From an uncultured Lachnoclostridium sp. (GTDB lineage Bacteria > Bacillota > Clostridia > Lachnospirales > Lachnospiraceae), in NCBI GenBank assembly GCA_958425285.1, contig CATZVV010000090.1, forward strand, positions 1 through 7,225: a DNA stretch of 7,225 nt, in the 5' to 3' direction. Position 1 is the first letter of the stretch, and each line of letters begins with the position of its first letter. Position numbers and translations under genes: made by a program. Shown here one piece after another: positions 6,971 to 7,225 of this stretch. The notes beneath the pieces are model-generated. The model saw only the letters and a program-made list of their open reading frames with translations. It made no database searches and was not told the origin of the DNA.

Positions 6971-7166
6971 TTTCAATCACCCCCTGATAATCACGATTCA
7001 TCCATTCCATTGCAAATTCTGCCGAAGTAATCTTTTGTGCCTCTGCTACACCCTGAATTGATTTTGCCATTTTTTCAAAATCAACAGTCCCCATTTCCTC
7101 GTCTCTAAATACTACAGGTATTTTCAAATCTGTAGAGGAACCCGTATCCAGATTACGCAGGATAAT
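6957..7166 (-). CDS. Small unrecognised protein (about 69 aa) with an apparent ATT start
   Basis: An open frame runs from just after the in-frame TAG at 7181-7179 to TAA at 6959-6957. It reads like a real protein: IILRNLDTGSSTDLKIPVVF, then RDEEMGTVDFEKMAKSIQGV, then AEAQKITSAEFAMEWMNRDY, ending QGVIEIGGK. It is acidic, with no membrane segment or Cys. AGGAGG at 7180-7175 is followed 8 nt later by ATT (7166-7164). There is no ATG, GTG or TTG at a usable distance; the first TTG is at 7127-7125 without a ribosome binding site, and the first ATG is at residue 25. Either the start is a rare ATT codon, or this is the 3' part of a gene broken by the amber codon, or a base is misread. Its end overlaps the large gene by 14 bases, so the two are probably co-translated. 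I recognise no family. Confidence 0.6.
   Translation of the reverse strand: MILRNLDTGSSTDLKIPVVFRDEEMGTVDFEKMAKSIQGVAEAQKITSAEFAMEWMNRDYQGVIEIGGK
6977..6985 (-). promoter_or_regulatory. Ribosome binding site of the large unknown gene, inside the preceding gene
   Basis: AGGGGGTGA matches the full anti-Shine-Dalgarno complement AGGAGGTGA at 8 of 9 bases. It lies within the last codons of the upstream small gene. Its position favours TTG at 6970 over TTG at 6976. Confidence 0.65.
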
Positions 7167-7174
7167 ATGGTTAT

Positions 7175-7180
7175 CCTCCT
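7175..7180 (-). promoter_or_regulatory. Ribosome binding site of the small unknown gene
   Basis: Consensus AGGAGG on the minus strand, overlapping the TAG that closes the preceding frame. The only in-frame candidate start at normal spacing is ATT at 7166-7164. This arrangement of stop plus SD resembles an ordinary operon junction. Confidence 0.6.
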
Positions 7181-7225
7181 ATCTCAAAATTTGAAATTTG
7201 TCAATATATCTCCCCATATATTTTT
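7179..7225 (-). other. Possible 3' end of a further upstream gene
   Basis: Two minus-strand frames enter the window from the right and close here. One ends KYMGRYIDKFQILR at TAG (7181-7179), in the same frame as the next small gene. The other ends KNIWGDILTNFKF at TGA (7186-7184). Either could be the C-terminus of the preceding operon gene; with only about 15 codons visible I cannot choose. No promoter is recognised in this stretch. Confidence 0.3.

Noticed and set aside
6798..7061. 87-codon plus-strand frame across the junction of the two unknown genes
   Set aside because: Antisense to two frames with good ribosome binding sites; no motif or start signal.

Overview
The window looks like chromosomal DNA from a low-GC, spore-forming anaerobe of the Clostridia, probably Lachnospiraceae-like. 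The reasons are AT-rich DNA, strong AGGAGG-type ribosome binding sites, frequent TTG/GTG starts, a clear SpoIIID sporulation regulator, and an Rnf operon in the order typical of Clostridia (C-D-G-E, with A and B expected beyond the left edge). The genus assignment is inference. Every supported gene lies on the minus strand, so transcription runs from right to left.

Right part (about 7225-3908): the tail of an operon that starts outside the window. A short unrecognised gene (about 69 codons) has a strong Shine-Dalgarno site but no ATG, GTG or TTG at the right distance; ATT is the best-placed start, and an in-frame amber codon lies just upstream. Its last 14 bases overlap the start of a very large gene (about 1020 aa, TTG start). 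That protein has no recognisable enzyme domain, signal peptide or membrane segment. It does carry a string of motifs that I associate from memory with large uncharacterised proteins of other phyla. This pair is the part of the window most likely to belong to an undescribed system.

Middle (3907-3430): spoIIID, the mother-cell sporulation transcription factor. It is preceded by a convincing sigma-E type promoter overlapped by a perfect 7-4-7 inverted repeat, and followed by a hairpin terminator.

Left part (3406-1): the rnf operon with its own sigma-A-like promoter, a short leader that can form a hairpin next to the rnfC ribosome binding site, then rnfC, rnfD, rnfG and the first 126 codons of rnfE, tightly packed. 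The Rnf complex is a membrane ferredoxin:NAD+ oxidoreductase that couples electron flow to Na+ or H+ export. RnfC is the peripheral Fe-S/NADH module, RnfD and RnfG carry covalent flavin, and RnfE (with RnfA) forms the membrane core. The key cofactor motifs are visible, with one deviation in the RnfG flavinylation motif.

No RNA genes, insertion sequences, CRISPR arrays or attachment sites were found. No gene-free stretch exceeds 300 bases.
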